Shown here: positions 17,913 to 28,800 of the stretch, in pieces | Position numbering within the stretch: position 1 is the stretch's first letter | Layout: each line of letters opens with the position of its first letter | DNA from: Gammaproteobacteria bacterium | GTDB lineage: Bacteria; Pseudomonadota; Gammaproteobacteria; Pseudomonadales; Pseudohongiellaceae | DNA: 64,000 bases | Direction: 5' to 3' | Assembly (NCBI GenBank): GCA_030654835.1 | Contig: JAURWS010000052.1 | Location: forward strand, 1-64,000 | Translations under genes and position numbers: made by a program | The notes under the pieces: model-generated | Told to the model about the DNA's origin: nothing | The model's database searches: none | What the model saw: the letters and a program-made list of their open reading frames with translations, nothing else

Positions 17913-20900
17913 CTCAAGGTACCATGGACACATCAGGACAAACTTCATTGCAAAACTCAACACCTACATCAGTCGACTCCTCCTCGCTGCCACTGGTTTC
18001 GGTGCTGTGTCGCAGTATGAATAGAGCAGAGCTGCCCGAGGCACTGGCGTCAGTCAATCGCCAGACTTATAGCAACATCGAGATCGTGCTGGTTGACGCC
18101 AGCGGTAAGGGCTTGAGTCGCCACAGGGACCTGACGCTGCGTTTTCCCCTGCGGGAGGCCACAGGAACCGGTCAGTTGAATCGTCCTGCCGCTGCCAACC
18201 TGGCGCTACATAGCGCGCATGGCATCTATCTGATGTTTCTCGATGAAGACGACTGGATTGCCGAGGACCATATCAGCAGACTGGTGGAGACGCTGCAGCA
18301 GCATCCGGAGATCGGCGTGGTCTACAGCAGCACGCAGAAGACCACCCCAGCGGGACTTCCAACCGAAGACACCTTCAGGGTCGACTATGATCCGGTGCGA
18401 CTGCGCCGCGACAATTTCATTCCGATTCATGCCGCGCTGTTCCGCAAGTCACTGCTCGCCGACGGCAGCCATTTTGATGAGAGTCTGGACGTTTTCGAGG
18501 ACTGGGATTTCTGGTTGCAGCTGGCGACACGAACCGACTTCCTGCATATCGATGCGCTGACGGCGTTCTACCGTCAGGGCGGCGAATCCAACACTGCCTC
18601 GAACGACCCCGCGACGCGCTACCGCCCAGGGCATCCGATTGCCGAGGGGCGCGCTCAGGTCTTCGACAAGTGGCTGCCAAAGTGGAAGGGCGCCGACCTC
18701 AACCAGTTGCTCGGCAGCCTCGACGAGTCGTCGCTGATCCAGTCACTGCACAACGACGTCAAACGCCTCAACACCAATGTGCAGGACGCCGACCGGGAAA
18801 TCGCACGACTCAACACCAATGTGCAGGACGCGGACCGGGAAATCGCACGCCTGCACGAACAGCTGCGTGAACTCGATGCACGCCTGAACAACGAGATTCG
18901 AGGCCTGAATCATACGATCAACAAGCTGAACCAGAGCATCAGCAGAAAGAACGCAGAGTTGGAGGAGACCAAGGCGCAGATCGAGCATCTGACCGGGTAC
19001 ATCCACATGCTGCAAGGCTCGCTGTCATGGAAGGTTACGCGTCCGCTACGCTGGTTGCGTCGCAAGATCGACGCCCTGCGGCCAGCGCGTCCGAATGGCG
19101 GCGCCCAGCAAATGCCGACGGCGCACGCCGACACGAATGCAACACAAACCATCGCCCAAACTATCGATAGCACAGCGCCTGGCGCGGCCAATCCGATTCA
19201 CGGCAACCTCGACATACCCAGTGCGACACAGAATGAATTCCCGGAACAGGTCACGCTGCAGGGTTGGTGTTGTTCGCCAAATGGCATCGACCGAATCGAA
19301 GCGATCGTCGACGGCCAAGTACAGTCGAGCTTTTCCACAGGCATCAGCCGACCGGACATTGCGGAGCTGTTCCCCAAGCTGACAGATGCGTTCTCTGCCG
19401 GCTTCTACCAGGAGGTCGCACTGCCGGATCTGCCAGCCGGCGAACACACCCTGGAGCTGCGCTTCATCGACAAGGCGGGGCAGCGCAGCAGCATCACGCG
19501 CCCGTTCTTACTGTTCAAGAACAGCGATCTCTACAACACCTGGTATTGGCGCAACCTGCCCGATGATGCCGAACTGGCACAGTTGCGTGCTGCCGCAAAG
19601 ACCATCGCCGGAACTGCCAGGCAGACGTTCCAGCTGTTGATCACCAAAGCGGACGACGAGGCAGCGCTGCTGGCGACACTCTCCAGCATTGCGGAGCAAG
19701 CCTGGCCACACTGGGCACTGCACATTTGCGTCCCTCGTCTTGAAAGCGTCGAGAGTTTCATCCAAAAAACTTGCGATGGCGCCAGGACGATTCACTGGCA
19801 CGCGTCTCTGCAGACGGCGCTCGCTGCGCTGGAGAATGACGATGGCTGGGCGGTTTTTCTGCACGCGGGCGAGACTCTCGCGCCTCATGCGCTCGCCGAA
19901 TTTGCCCAGCTGGCGCAGGCGAGCAGCGTGCAGCTGCTGTACAGCGATCACGACCTGATCAGTCCGTCCGGCACGCATCTGGAACCGACGTTCACGCCCC
20001 AGTGGTCGCCGGAACATCTGCTGTCGAGCAATTACGTTGGCGGTGTCTATGCCTTCAGAAGCCAACATCTGAAACGCTGGCAGGACCTCGACCTGCAGAG
20101 CCCCGCCTGGCGCTATGCCGCTCTGCTTATGGTGGCCGAGTCCGTTGCCCGCGCGCATGGCAGTGTCGAACGAGTTGCCAAGGTGCTGTGGTCGGCGATC
20201 GGGTCGGCGACCGAGTCCTCTATCGGTTCCTCCGCTGAAAGCCCCACGACTCCCGCACCGATGCACAGTGAAGCGACAGTGCTGCGCGCACACCTGGCTC
20301 GCACCCAGCCGGACGCCATCTTGCTGGAGCGCGAGCACGGTTTGCGCGCCGTGCAGTGGCCACTTACGAGCAGTCCCAAGGTCTCCATCATCATCCCGAC
20401 CATGGGCAAACTCAATCTGATCAAACCCTGCATCGATTCGCTGATCGAAAAGACCACCTACAGCAATTTTGAAGTGGTGATGCTCGACAACAGCCGGGGC
20501 AAATTCCCCGAGGGCATTCAATTTCTCAAGGACAAACAGCTCAAGGTCATCGAATGCAACGAGCCCTTCAACTGGGCACGCCTGAACAACATCGGTACGC
20601 GTCACTCCACCGGCGAACTCTATCTGTTCCTCAACGACGACATCGAGATCACCACTGGCGACTGGCTGGAACAACTGGTCCGTCAGGCGTTACGACCTGA
20701 AGTCGGTGCCGTCGGTGCCCTGCTCTACTATCCGAACGGCGCGCTGCAACACACTGGCGTATTGCTGGTGAATTACGGGGGCGGCGGTATCCATCTGCTA
20801 CACAAGCGCATGCCCGGCAACAACATTTACCGCCACCTGCACGAAACAGTGCGCGAGGTGTCGGCGAACACCGGCGCCTGCCTGATGGTCAGCCGCGCCA

Positions 20901-22354
20901 AGTTCGACGAGATCAAAGGCTTCGACGAGGAACTGGCCGTGGTGGGCAATGACGTGGACCTCTGCCTGCGTCTTCTGGGGCGAGGCTATCGCAATATCTG
21001 GACGCCCCTGTGTCACCTGATCCATCACGAGAGCATCAGTCGCAAGACCAGCGTACCCAAGGAAGATGAAAAGGCGATGTGGCAACGCTGGAGCAAGCGC
21101 TTCATCGCCGGTGACGACTACTACAATCCCAATCTCTCTGCCGACAAGGGCGACTTCACCCTGCAGGTGAACAACCTGCGCGTCCGCAGCACCTTGCTGC
21201 CCGCCACGGCTGCCGCAGCCGATGTCAGCAACGCGCGGCTGTTGCCGGGCGTGAATCTGATCGGCTACACCCGAGCGGAGATGGGTATCGGTGAGGGTGC
21301 ACGCAGCGATGCGCGCGCCTTGGACGCCGCCAACGAACCATTTGGCATCATCTGCTTCACTTCCGGCAATCCATCGCGCATGACCGATCTCAGCTGGCAG
21401 CACAAGGAGATCGACAACGCGCCCTACGACGTCACCCTGCTGCACATCAATCCCGACCATGCACTGCAGGCCATTACCGAGCTGCCTTCCAACCACTTCG
21501 ATGGACACTACTCCATCGGTTACTGGGCGTGGGAGCTTCCCGAAATTCCGGCTGACTGGGAAAAGACTTTCAAACACTTCGACGAAATCTGGGTGCCATC
21601 GAACTTCGTGCAGGATGCGGTGGCGATGAAGTCACCAGTGCCCGTGGTACGAATTCCCCATTCCATTGAAGTCAAACTCGACACCTCATTGAAGCGGGCG
21701 AACTTCGGCCTGCCCGAAGAGCCATTCCTGTTCCTCGTGATGTTCGACACCTACAGCCGACAGGAGCGCAAGAATCCCTACGGCGCCATCGAGGCGTTCC
21801 GCAACGCGTTCGTGGCCGACGACTTGTCCGTGCGGCTGGTGGTCAAGGTCAACAACGCTACCCCTGACGCACTGCGAGCCATTCGTGAACGGGCAGGGGC
21901 ACATCAGAACATCATGTTGCTGGAACAGGTCTACAGCCGTGCAGAGGTCAATTCGATCATCGCGAATTGCGATTGTTACGTGTCGCTGCATCGCTCGGAA
22001 GGTTTCGGCTTCGGTCCCGCCGAGGCGATGGCACTGGGCAAGGCCGTCATGGCCACTCACTGGTCAGGCAATGTCGACTACATGCGACCGGACAACTGCG
22101 TGGGCATCAATTATCAGCTCGTCATCATCGAACAGGACTACGGTCCCTACAAGAAGGGCCAGGTGTGGGCAGAACCGGATCTCACGCAGGCTGCGAAGGC
22201 CATGCAACAGCTGGCAGGCGATCACGAGTGGGCGAAGCAGCTGGGCATGAAAGGCAAAGAGACCATTGAAAATGAGTTCTCACCGGCAGCGGTCGGTGTC
22301 ATGATGCGCAAGCGCCTCGCAGCGATTCGACAACTGCGTGCCGACGAGGGATAG
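17909..22354 (+). CDS. large multi-domain glycosyltransferase (GT2 ... GT2-GT4)
   Basis: The 1481-residue protein is built from several modules. The first is an N-terminal GT2 (residues about 27-250; DEDDW metal motif). Next is a coiled coil with a tandem repeat (about 270-360), then a beta-rich segment (about 430-540; LQGWCCSPNGIDRIEAIVDG). After this come a diverged GT2-like part (about 560-690), a second full GT2 (about 822-1065; VSIIIPTMGKLN, FLNDDIEI) and a C-terminal GT4 (about 1109-1475; HRSEGFGFGPAEAMALGK). Such chimeras assemble polysaccharide repeat units in the cytoplasm. It is coupled to the PIG-L gene and followed by a methyltransferase, suggesting O-antigen, capsule or surface-glycan synthesis. 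The acceptor is unknown. Confidence 0.85.
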   Translation: MTQGTMDTSGQTSLQNSTPTSVDSSSLPLVSVLCRSMNRAELPEALASVNRQTYSNIEIVLVDASGKGLSRHRDLTLRFPLREATGTGQLNRPAAANLALHSAHGIYLMFLDEDDWIAEDHISRLVETLQQHPEIGVVYSSTQKTTPAGLPTEDTFRVDYDPVRLRRDNFIPIHAALFRKSLLADGSHFDESLDVFEDWDFWLQLATRTDFLHIDALTAFYRQGGESNTASNDPATRYRPGHPIAEGRAQVFDKWLPKWKGADLNQLLGSLDESSLIQSLHNDVKRLNTNVQDADREIARLNTNVQDADREIARLHEQLRELDARLNNEIRGLNHTINKLNQSISRKNAELEETKAQIEHLTGYIHMLQGSLSWKVTRPLRWLRRKIDALRPARPNGGAQQMPTAHADTNATQTIAQTIDSTAPGAANPIHGNLDIPSATQNEFPEQVTLQGWCCSPNGIDRIEAIVDGQVQSSFSTGISRPDIAELFPKLTDAFSAGFYQEVALPDLPAGEHTLELRFIDKAGQRSSITRPFLLFKNSDLYNTWYWRNLPDDAELAQLRAAAKTIAGTARQTFQLLITKADDEAALLATLSSIAEQAWPHWALHICVPRLESVESFIQKTCDGARTIHWHASLQTALAALENDDGWAVFLHAGETLAPHALAEFAQLAQASSVQLLYSDHDLISPSGTHLEPTFTPQWSPEHLLSSNYVGGVYAFRSQHLKRWQDLDLQSPAWRYAALLMVAESVARAHGSVERVAKVLWSAIGSATESSIGSSAESPTTPAPMHSEATVLRAHLARTQPDAILLEREHGLRAVQWPLTSSPKVSIIIPTMGKLNLIKPCIDSLIEKTTYSNFEVVMLDNSRGKFPEGIQFLKDKQLKVIECNEPFNWARLNNIGTRHSTGELYLFLNDDIEITTGDWLEQLVRQALRPEVGAVGALLYYPNGALQHTGVLLVNYGGGGIHLLHKRMPGNNIYRHLHETVREVSANTGACLMVSRAKFDEIKGFDEELAVVGNDVDLCLRLLGRGYRNIWTPLCHLIHHESISRKTSVPKEDEKAMWQRWSKRFIAGDDYYNPNLSADKGDFTLQVNNLRVRSTLLPATAAAADVSNARLLPGVNLIGYTRAEMGIGEGARSDARALDAANEPFGIICFTSGNPSRMTDLSWQHKEIDNAPYDVTLLHINPDHALQAITELPSNHFDGHYSIGYWAWELPEIPADWEKTFKHFDEIWVPSNFVQDAVAMKSPVPVVRIPHSIEVKLDTSLKRANFGLPEEPFLFLVMFDTYSRQERKNPYGAIEAFRNAFVADDLSVRLVVKVNNATPDALRAIRERAGAHQNIMLLEQVYSRAEVNSIIANCDCYVSLHRSEGFGFGPAEAMALGKAVMATHWSGNVDYMRPDNCVGINYQLVIIEQDYGPYKKGQVWAEPDLTQAAKAMQQLAGDHEWAKQLGMKGKETIENEFSPAAVGVMMRKRLAAIRQLRADEG
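18767..18850 (+). repeat. 42-bp tandem duplication in the glycosyltransferase coiled coil
   Basis: Two nearly identical 42-base units encode LNTNVQDADREIAR twice. The units are in frame (14 codons) and differ at only two or three bases, so the duplication is recent. It lengthens the coiled coil between the GT modules. Confidence 0.85.
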
Positions 22355-22385
22355 GGCTAAGAAACACAACGAGTAGGGACTCATC

Positions 22386-23393
22386 ATGGCGTTATGGAAG
22401 ACGTTGCGTAATTGTTTTCAACCTGACCGAAAACAACTTGCTGATGTAACCAAGGCCGCAGATCACGATGACCCGCAGTTGCTGGCAACCAGCAATTTTT
22501 GGGGCCAACGTGCAGCAGAGCTCGAATCAGTCTCACGACCCACAGCATGGACTGATTCCCCTCTGGTCAACTCAATGTACATCCATCCGCTGATTTCTGG
22601 ACAACCAGACAAGAACTGGCTGGAGTACATAGCTGCACAATTTTTCAAGACGCCAGTCAATCTGGCTCTCAGTCTGGGCTGCGGTGGTGGAGGGCTCGAA
22701 CGACACGCAGTAGCGCTGAATATTGTCGACTCTTTTCATGCCTACGACGTTTCCACGGGCGCCATCGAAATAGCCAGAAACTCTGCAGTTGGACATGCAA
22801 TCGGTCATCGCATCGATTACCGGGTAGCCGATCTCAATACCCTGGTTCTCCCCGAAGGCCTGTACGATTGCGTCTTCGCCTCCCAGTCCGTGCATCACAT
22901 TGGTAATCTGGAGCACTACTTCGAGCAGGTTGCCAAATGTCTGAAACCTGGCGGGCTCTTCATCATCAATGAATTCGTTGGCTCCAATCAATTTCAATGG
23001 TCGGATCTGCAGGTGCAGCATGCGCAGAGCATGCTGGAGAGCATTCCAGAAGGACTGCGGCAAAGCATACGTGGACACGGGCAAAAAAATGTCATCCTCA
23101 GACCCACCCTCGAAGAAATGAACAACAGCGATCCCACCGAGGCAATTCGCTCTGCGGACATCATTCCTGGGTTGCAAAAGCATTTCGAGATTGTCGACCA
23201 GAAGGATTTCGGAGGGACTCTTCTGCAACTGGTGTTGGAAGATATCGTGGGTAATTTTTCCGATCAAAAGCAGGACAGGGAAATCCTGCAATCACTTTTC
23301 GATGCAGAGCAGGTGCTTCTGAAAAGCGGAATTCTGAGCAGCGACTTCACTCTGATCGTTGCGCGACATCGCAAGCAGCCCATTACTGACTGA
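22386..23393 (+). CDS. SAM-dependent class I methyltransferase
   Basis: The 335-residue protein has the glycine-rich SAM-binding strand-loop (LSLGCGGGGLERHA, residues about 96-109), the acidic end of strand 2 (HAYDVS), and post-motifs VFASQSVHHI and LKPGGLFIINEF. It resembles glycan-tailoring or capping methyltransferases that follow large glycosyltransferases. It starts 31 bases after the glycosyltransferase and ends overlapping the convergent GT2 by 11 bases. The acceptor is unknown. Confidence 0.8.
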   Translation: MALWKTLRNCFQPDRKQLADVTKAADHDDPQLLATSNFWGQRAAELESVSRPTAWTDSPLVNSMYIHPLISGQPDKNWLEYIAAQFFKTPVNLALSLGCGGGGLERHAVALNIVDSFHAYDVSTGAIEIARNSAVGHAIGHRIDYRVADLNTLVLPEGLYDCVFASQSVHHIGNLEHYFEQVAKCLKPGGLFIINEFVGSNQFQWSDLQVQHAQSMLESIPEGLRQSIRGHGQKNVILRPTLEEMNNSDPTEAIRSADIIPGLQKHFEIVDQKDFGGTLLQLVLEDIVGNFSDQKQDREILQSLFDAEQVLLKSGILSSDFTLIVARHRKQPITD

Positions 23394-24345
23394 CGTGCAG
23401 ATACTTCAGAGCCAGCTTCTGCACGAAATTGCTGCGGCTGGCGAGGCGTCCGGAAACTTTCAGCAACCACTTTTGCTCGCTCGTCAGCTTCGGCCTGTAA
23501 AGTACCAGAAACGCCTGCGCCTGAATTCCAAGCCCGGTCAGAAGACTCTTGTGACGAACTTCGAGTAGTCTGCGAAAGAAACTGCCACGCTCCTCCTTCT
23601 GATACTCCCTCGCCCCAATCGCATTGCGCCCATGCTGCCGATACTCCACCAACGCCTCGTCGATGTAGTCGATGTGCCCGAACGCACTCGCCACCAGCGC
23701 CAGCCACCAGTCGTGCATCACCGCACCCGCTGGGACAGGGCTGGCCAGCGTGACCAACTCTTCATTCAGGAGCGCCGTGCAGCCGGTGACGGTGTTGCTC
23801 ACAATCATCCTACCGAACGTATTGCGAAGTGGTTCGAGGCCTTGGTACGCAACGAACGACGGCGCGATCAGGTGCCGCTGCTCATCCACCACGCGCAGAT
23901 CGCTGTGAACCAGTGCGGGGGCGCCAGGATGCTTTTGTTGCAAGGCCTGCATACGCTGCATCGACACGGCGATCTTGTGCGGAACCCAGATGTCGTCCTG
24001 ATCACAGAGCATCAGCCAGGCGCGCTCCAGACCGAGCGTCTGTTTGTGCTGCAGAGCGTAATTCATCAGCCATGAAAAGCTGCCACTGGCACCGAGGTTC
24101 TGACCATCACTGACCAGCACATGAATGTGATGAGGATGCGCGGCGGCGTATTGTGCGATCAACGCCGGTGTGCCATCGGTGGAGCCATCGTCGCGAATCA
24201 CGACGACAAAATTCTGATAGGTCTGGGCCAGCAGGGAATCGAGTTGCTCGGCGAGAAATTTTTCACCGTTCCAGGTCGGCAGCAGGATGGCGATGCGCGC
24301 GTCGTGTGACGCCGATGGCGTTATCAACGGTGCCGCGCGTGTCAT
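23383..24345 (-). CDS. GT2 family glycosyltransferase
   Basis: The 320-residue protein has the GT-A nucleotide-sugar site IAILLPTWNGEKFLAEQLDSLL, RDDGSTDGT, and the metal-binding LCDQDDIW. This is the RfaE/rhamnosyl-type GT2 pattern of O-antigen and capsule clusters. The ATG overlaps the upstream gene's stop (ATGA), so it is coupled to the other GT2 upstream. The 3' end overlaps the convergent methyltransferase by 11 bases. No TM is evident. Confidence 0.85.
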   Translation of the reverse strand: MTRAAPLITPSASHDARIAILLPTWNGEKFLAEQLDSLLAQTYQNFVVVIRDDGSTDGTPALIAQYAAAHPHHIHVLVSDGQNLGASGSFSWLMNYALQHKQTLGLERAWLMLCDQDDIWVPHKIAVSMQRMQALQQKHPGAPALVHSDLRVVDEQRHLIAPSFVAYQGLEPLRNTFGRMIVSNTVTGCTALLNEELVTLASPVPAGAVMHDWWLALVASAFGHIDYIDEALVEYRQHGRNAIGAREYQKEERGSFFRRLLEVRHKSLLTGLGIQAQAFLVLYRPKLTSEQKWLLKVSGRLASRSNFVQKLALKYLHVSQ

Positions 24346-25265
24346 TCCAGCCCCCGGGCATCGGCGAAACCTTTGCGGATGTTCTGCCAGTAGGCCCCAC
24401 GTTGCGCGGAGAACAGGAACAGCCACGCGGCCTTCAAGGCAAAGCGTGGCACGTCGCGCAGCTTCCAGCCCAGGGGAGCGTAAGGCTGACGATAGAGATG
24501 CACGCGGTTGCGGGTGGAGTAATAGCTGCGCAAGGGGCTGTGGCTGACGATGAGCCCGGCGCGCACGAGAGGGTGGTCGTCATCTTCACCGATGCTGTGC
24601 AGCAGGCGCGTGTGATCGCTGCCCAGCAACACGAAGCCCTTCGCGCTCGCCCGGAAGCACCACTCGAGGTCGACGTTGTCGATGAAGTAGCTGTCTTTCA
24701 TCAGGCCGATGGCGTCGAGATGCTGCAGCGCGAGCAGACAGCCGGAGGAAATCAGGAAGTCGGCCCGGAAGAGCTTGTCGCTGCCAGCCAGCAGCACATC
24801 GGCGCGCCTGAAGAAGCGGTTGAAGAGCTTGAAGGGCATGCATCGTCCGGTGCCAGGATTCTCGATGCGCGGACCGATGGCGGCAACGCGCGGACCACAC
24901 AACGTCACGGCCTCGGCGTAAGCGGTTTGCAGCGCGGCAAAGAAGCCATCCGGCACCTGACTGTCCTGATCGAAGAGCACTGCAAAACCATAGCCTTGCG
25001 CCTGCGCCTCGCGCAGCCCCACGTTCATGGCACTGGCCAGCCCGATGTTGCTGTCCAGACGGCGCACGCCGAGACAGCGTGGCGCGGCACTGACGGCGGG
25101 AATGAAGGCATCGGGATCTGCGGAGGCGTTGTCGATCAGCAGGAAATCGGACTGTTGGCTGATCTGGCCGATCAGCGCGAGCAGTACTGCGGGGTCAGGG
25201 TTGTAGGTCACGATGATCGCGCAGCTGCAGCTGTTGAGGTCCTTCTGCTGGTTCTGCATGCTCAT
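24342..25265 (-). CDS. GT2 family glycosyltransferase (rhamnosyltransferase-like)
   Basis: The 307-residue protein has AIIVTYNPDP and LLIDNASAD, then VLFDQDSQV (DxD-type metal site), and SGCLLALQHLDAIGLMKDSYFIDNVDLEW. This fits GT2 rhamnosyl/WcaA-like enzymes that extend O-antigen chains. It is the upstream member of the two-gene minus-strand operon. ATG is used at position 1; a second ATG two codons in is possible. Confidence 0.85.
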   Translation of the reverse strand: MSMQNQQKDLNSCSCAIIVTYNPDPAVLLALIGQISQQSDFLLIDNASADPDAFIPAVSAAPRCLGVRRLDSNIGLASAMNVGLREAQAQGYGFAVLFDQDSQVPDGFFAALQTAYAEAVTLCGPRVAAIGPRIENPGTGRCMPFKLFNRFFRRADVLLAGSDKLFRADFLISSGCLLALQHLDAIGLMKDSYFIDNVDLEWCFRASAKGFVLLGSDHTRLLHSIGEDDDHPLVRAGLIVSHSPLRSYYSTRNRVHLYRQPYAPLGWKLRDVPRFALKAAWLFLFSAQRGAYWQNIRKGFADARGLE

Positions 25266-25290
25266 GGCACCGGTCTGTTAAGAGGACGTG

Positions 25291-25809
25291 TCAGCGCGCG
25301 TCAGTCGGTTCGGGAACGTCTGCTCCGACACCCGGACGCTCCGGGTAGCGCAGCCGTTGCGACAGGAAGTACAGAATCGAGGCAATTCCAAGTATCAGTC
25401 CCGTGACCACGCCCGCATCCACGATGCCACGCCAGGGCTGTGGCAGCAATCGCACCAGCAGCACGAAACAGACGATCATCCCGGTGAGGCCGAAAGAGAG
25501 CAGCTTGCGCTTGCGGGTGGCATAGATGTACCCCATGCAGAACACGGGAGCCAGCAGTATGTGCAGCGGACGAGGATTGGCCTGCAGATAGGTGGCACGG
25601 GCGATGACGCGCGGGGCAAAGGCGAGATAAAACCCTTTGTAGCCCTCGGCGTAGGCCATGTAGAGGATGCTCACGGCGAGGGCAAACCAATGAATCTGCT
25701 GCAGCTCCAGCGCGGACAGCTCCAGTGCCATCGGCCCGAGGCGCACCACGGCGAACAGCAGAAGCAAAACTATCCCGCCGATGCCCCAGGCGAAGCCTAA
25801 TGTTTTCAA
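25291..25809 (-). CDS. hypothetical integral membrane protein
   Basis: The 172-residue protein has about four hydrophobic segments (residues about 6-26, 38-58, 84-97, 103-122 and 128-150) and a conserved-looking stretch AYAEGYKGFYLAFAPRVIARA. I do not recognise the family. The frame's start is TTG at 25809; no upstream ATG is available and the next ATG would cut off the first helix, so TTG is accepted with caution. It lies between the glycosyltransferases and the ChpA-like gene, and its role is unclear. Confidence 0.6.
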   Translation of the reverse strand: MKTLGFAWGIGGIVLLLLFAVVRLGPMALELSALELQQIHWFALAVSILYMAYAEGYKGFYLAFAPRVIARATYLQANPRPLHILLAPVFCMGYIYATRKRKLLSFGLTGMIVCFVLLVRLLPQPWRGIVDAGVVTGLILGIASILYFLSQRLRYPERPGVGADVPEPTDAR

Positions 25810-25845
25810 AGCGTTGTCTACCAGTGTCGAAAAACGAAGGCGGCA

Positions 25846-28800
25846 TTATACCGGCTTCGAGGCAATATCCCAACGCGGCAACAACAGCCGGAAGCAGCTG
25901 CCAATACCTGCCGTGGATTCGACCTCGACACGCCCGCCCAAAGCGGTCACGACACTGTTGACCATCGCCAGGCCGATGCCGTGGCCGGAGTCCTGCGTCG
26001 CCTGCGTTCTGGTGCTGAAACCGGGCAGCAGCACCCATTGCAGGCGTTGCTCTGGAGGCTCTTCCGAATCCGCCATACCGAGACGCGCCGCGCACGCCAG
26101 CAGTGCATCATTGCTGATGCCGGCACCGTCATCCCGCAGCTCCAGCACCAGTTGATCATCTCGCTCCTGCATATCCAGCAGCACCGTACCGCCATCGGTC
26201 TTGCCGCAGGCACGCCGGACGCTGAGGGGTTCGATGCCATGGTCGATGGCATTGCGCAGCAGGTGTTCGAGCGGCGCGACCAGCCGCTCCAGCAACAAGC
26301 GATCCATCAACAGGCTGTCGTTCTGCACCCGCAGGCGCAGCTGCCGATCAAGCTGATTGCTGTGCCGCCCGGCCAGACGCTGCAGCCGGGGCGTCACTCG
26401 GGAGAAGCTCACCAGCCGCGAACCCGCCACCTCTTCGTCGAGCTGCACCACACAGCGCTCCTGCTCTATGAGCAGATCCTCCAGCAGGCTGAGACGTGCG
26501 GCGTCAGGTTCGTGCCGACAGGATTGCAGCACGTCCAAGGCTGCACGCACCTGCGTACGGGCACTCCCCACGAGCGCCGCAATGCGCTGCAGCGACGCGG
26601 CCGGGATGGCGATGCTGTGCTCCGGCGGCAGCGGTGTCAGCGGAACCGTTGGAGCCGACGCCGCCAGCGGCAGTTCGTCCAGCGCCGCCCGCAACTCACT
26701 GACCAGCGGCGCCATCTGTGGGAGCGTACCCAGAGGGCATAAAGGGCCCGCCCGCGATTGCCCAAAGGCACCCGCATGCGGCTGCACCCCCCGGCCACTG
26801 CTGTAGTGAACAGCCCGATCAATCTCCGCAACCGCCCCCGGTTGAACACGAACAGCGTCCTTGGCCGCCAGCAGCGCGCGCTCGCAACGATGGCAGAGCG
26901 CCGCCAGACGTTCACAGGCAAACAAGCGCGCGTTGCCTTTGAGGGTGTGTAGAGCATGGAGAATGCTTTGGAGCTTGTCGTGCTGCTTGTCAGGGAGCAG
27001 CGCCGAGACAGCTCCAGCCGCTCCGGAAAGCAGTGCGCCGAGATCACTCTCGATGCTCTCCACCAGCTCCTCGGCCTCGCGGCGGAAGTCGTGGTAGCAC
27101 TCGGCATTGTGCTGAAAGTGCCAATCCGACTCGCTACCCCGGAGTGGCGATGCCAGCGTCGCTGCCAGCAACGGCGGAGTCTGCCACTGGTCGAGACGGC
27201 GATAGAGGCCCGCGATGATATCGCGCGGATTGTCTACCTCGCGTCGGGCCGCCGCCTGATTCAGACCGCGCCGCAGCAGACGGTGTGCTTCTACCAGCTG
27301 AACCAGCAGGTCTGGGTCCGGGGAGCTGTCGGCGGTGATGTCAGAGGCGATGACTGCAGCCGCAGTCATGGGCACGGCCAACGCCTGATGCAGCTCTGCG
27401 AGCACGGCGCTCAGGCGTGCGACTCGGTACACCTGCAGCGCTCGCGCCCCGGTGGCCAGCATCCGCAGCTCGACGATCAGCACCCGATTGAGGGTGGCAA
27501 AGTCTGCCCTGCTTTCCAACCGCTCTGCCGCCGACAACAGCTCACGAATGTTCTGCGCCAGATAAACCGGCAACTGTGTGATGGCAACGCGCGTCTGCGC
27601 AGCACGCCCGCCATCCATGCGCTTTTCGGCAACCATGGCGGCGGCCGCGTTGAGAGTCGTTGCGGGCGTCACGTCGACAAGCACGTCCGTGATGTCAGCG
27701 TGCGGCTGCGCCTGCAAGTGCGCCATGCGTCTGCCGATGAGGGCCTGCAGGCTGACGAGCGCTTCCTCTGCCAGCGACGGCTGCTCATGCATACGCCCGA
27801 GTAGCTGCTCGCGTAACGACTCAAGCAGCGCCAGATCCTCAGCCCCGACACTCGCCTGCCGTTCCAGCAATACCGTCAGCAACTGCCGCATTGCCTCCAA
27901 CACCTCGTGGAGCAATACCTCGCCAATCACCAACGCGTTCTGAGCCAGCCGCGCGACCACGGTGCAGAGCGCGTCGCCTTGCGGGCAACTCAGACTCCGC
28001 TCCAGCAGGATCAGTGTTTGGCGAAGTTCTTCCTTGAAGGTGCACAGTAGCTCGGCATCCGGCGAATATTCGGCTGCGAGGCGACGGCGCCAGACAGTAC
28101 GCTGCAGCCGTTCGAAGTGCTGACAGTCGCGTATCAGTGTCTGCGTCAGCTGACGCCGCCAGGCCGGTGTCGGCGGCAGATTTTCTGGAGACAGGCAATC
28201 GAGCGCATGAAGCTGCAACCGCAACAACAGCTGGCGTCCCCGCATGGCGAGTGTTGGGGAGATGCCTCCGTCCATGCTGATCGCCACGCGCTGCCAGCAC
28301 AGCAGATGCCGGGCGAGACGCACCCCCGCCGCCAGCAGCAACGGCCACTCGTCCCGGGGAGCCAGCCCGAGTTCGACGTCTCCAGCCAGCTGCAGGGACT
28401 GGCACAGCGCGAGAAACTCGATCCCGACGCGCTCCGAAATTGCACCCTGCGTGAGCGGCGCTTCAGCCAGTGGAAGAACCAATGTGGTCAGGCGCTGAGA
28501 CGCCAGCACTCGCCACTGCTGCTGCGCGTCGAGCAACAGACAATCGACGGCTGGCAATCTTCCCGCACTCGGTGAGGCCGACGTGCAGTTCGAGGGGCAG
28601 TTCGAGGGACAGGGGCTGACACTCAGTTGCAACTCCAGCCCCAGCAAAAGCACGACCGCCTGCCCCGCATCGAGGCAGTCATCGGCATCAATGAACCCGA
28701 ACCATTGCGGCCCGAGCACCTGCAGGACGGAGGAAATGGCGCGTAGCTCGCACGAGAGTTCGGGGGCAATCTCGCTGGAAAGTTCATCGGCAGGAGCCAC

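Noticed and set aside
18767-18850. A CRISPR-like array
   Set aside because: There are only two adjacent copies with no spacers, in frame in a coding region.
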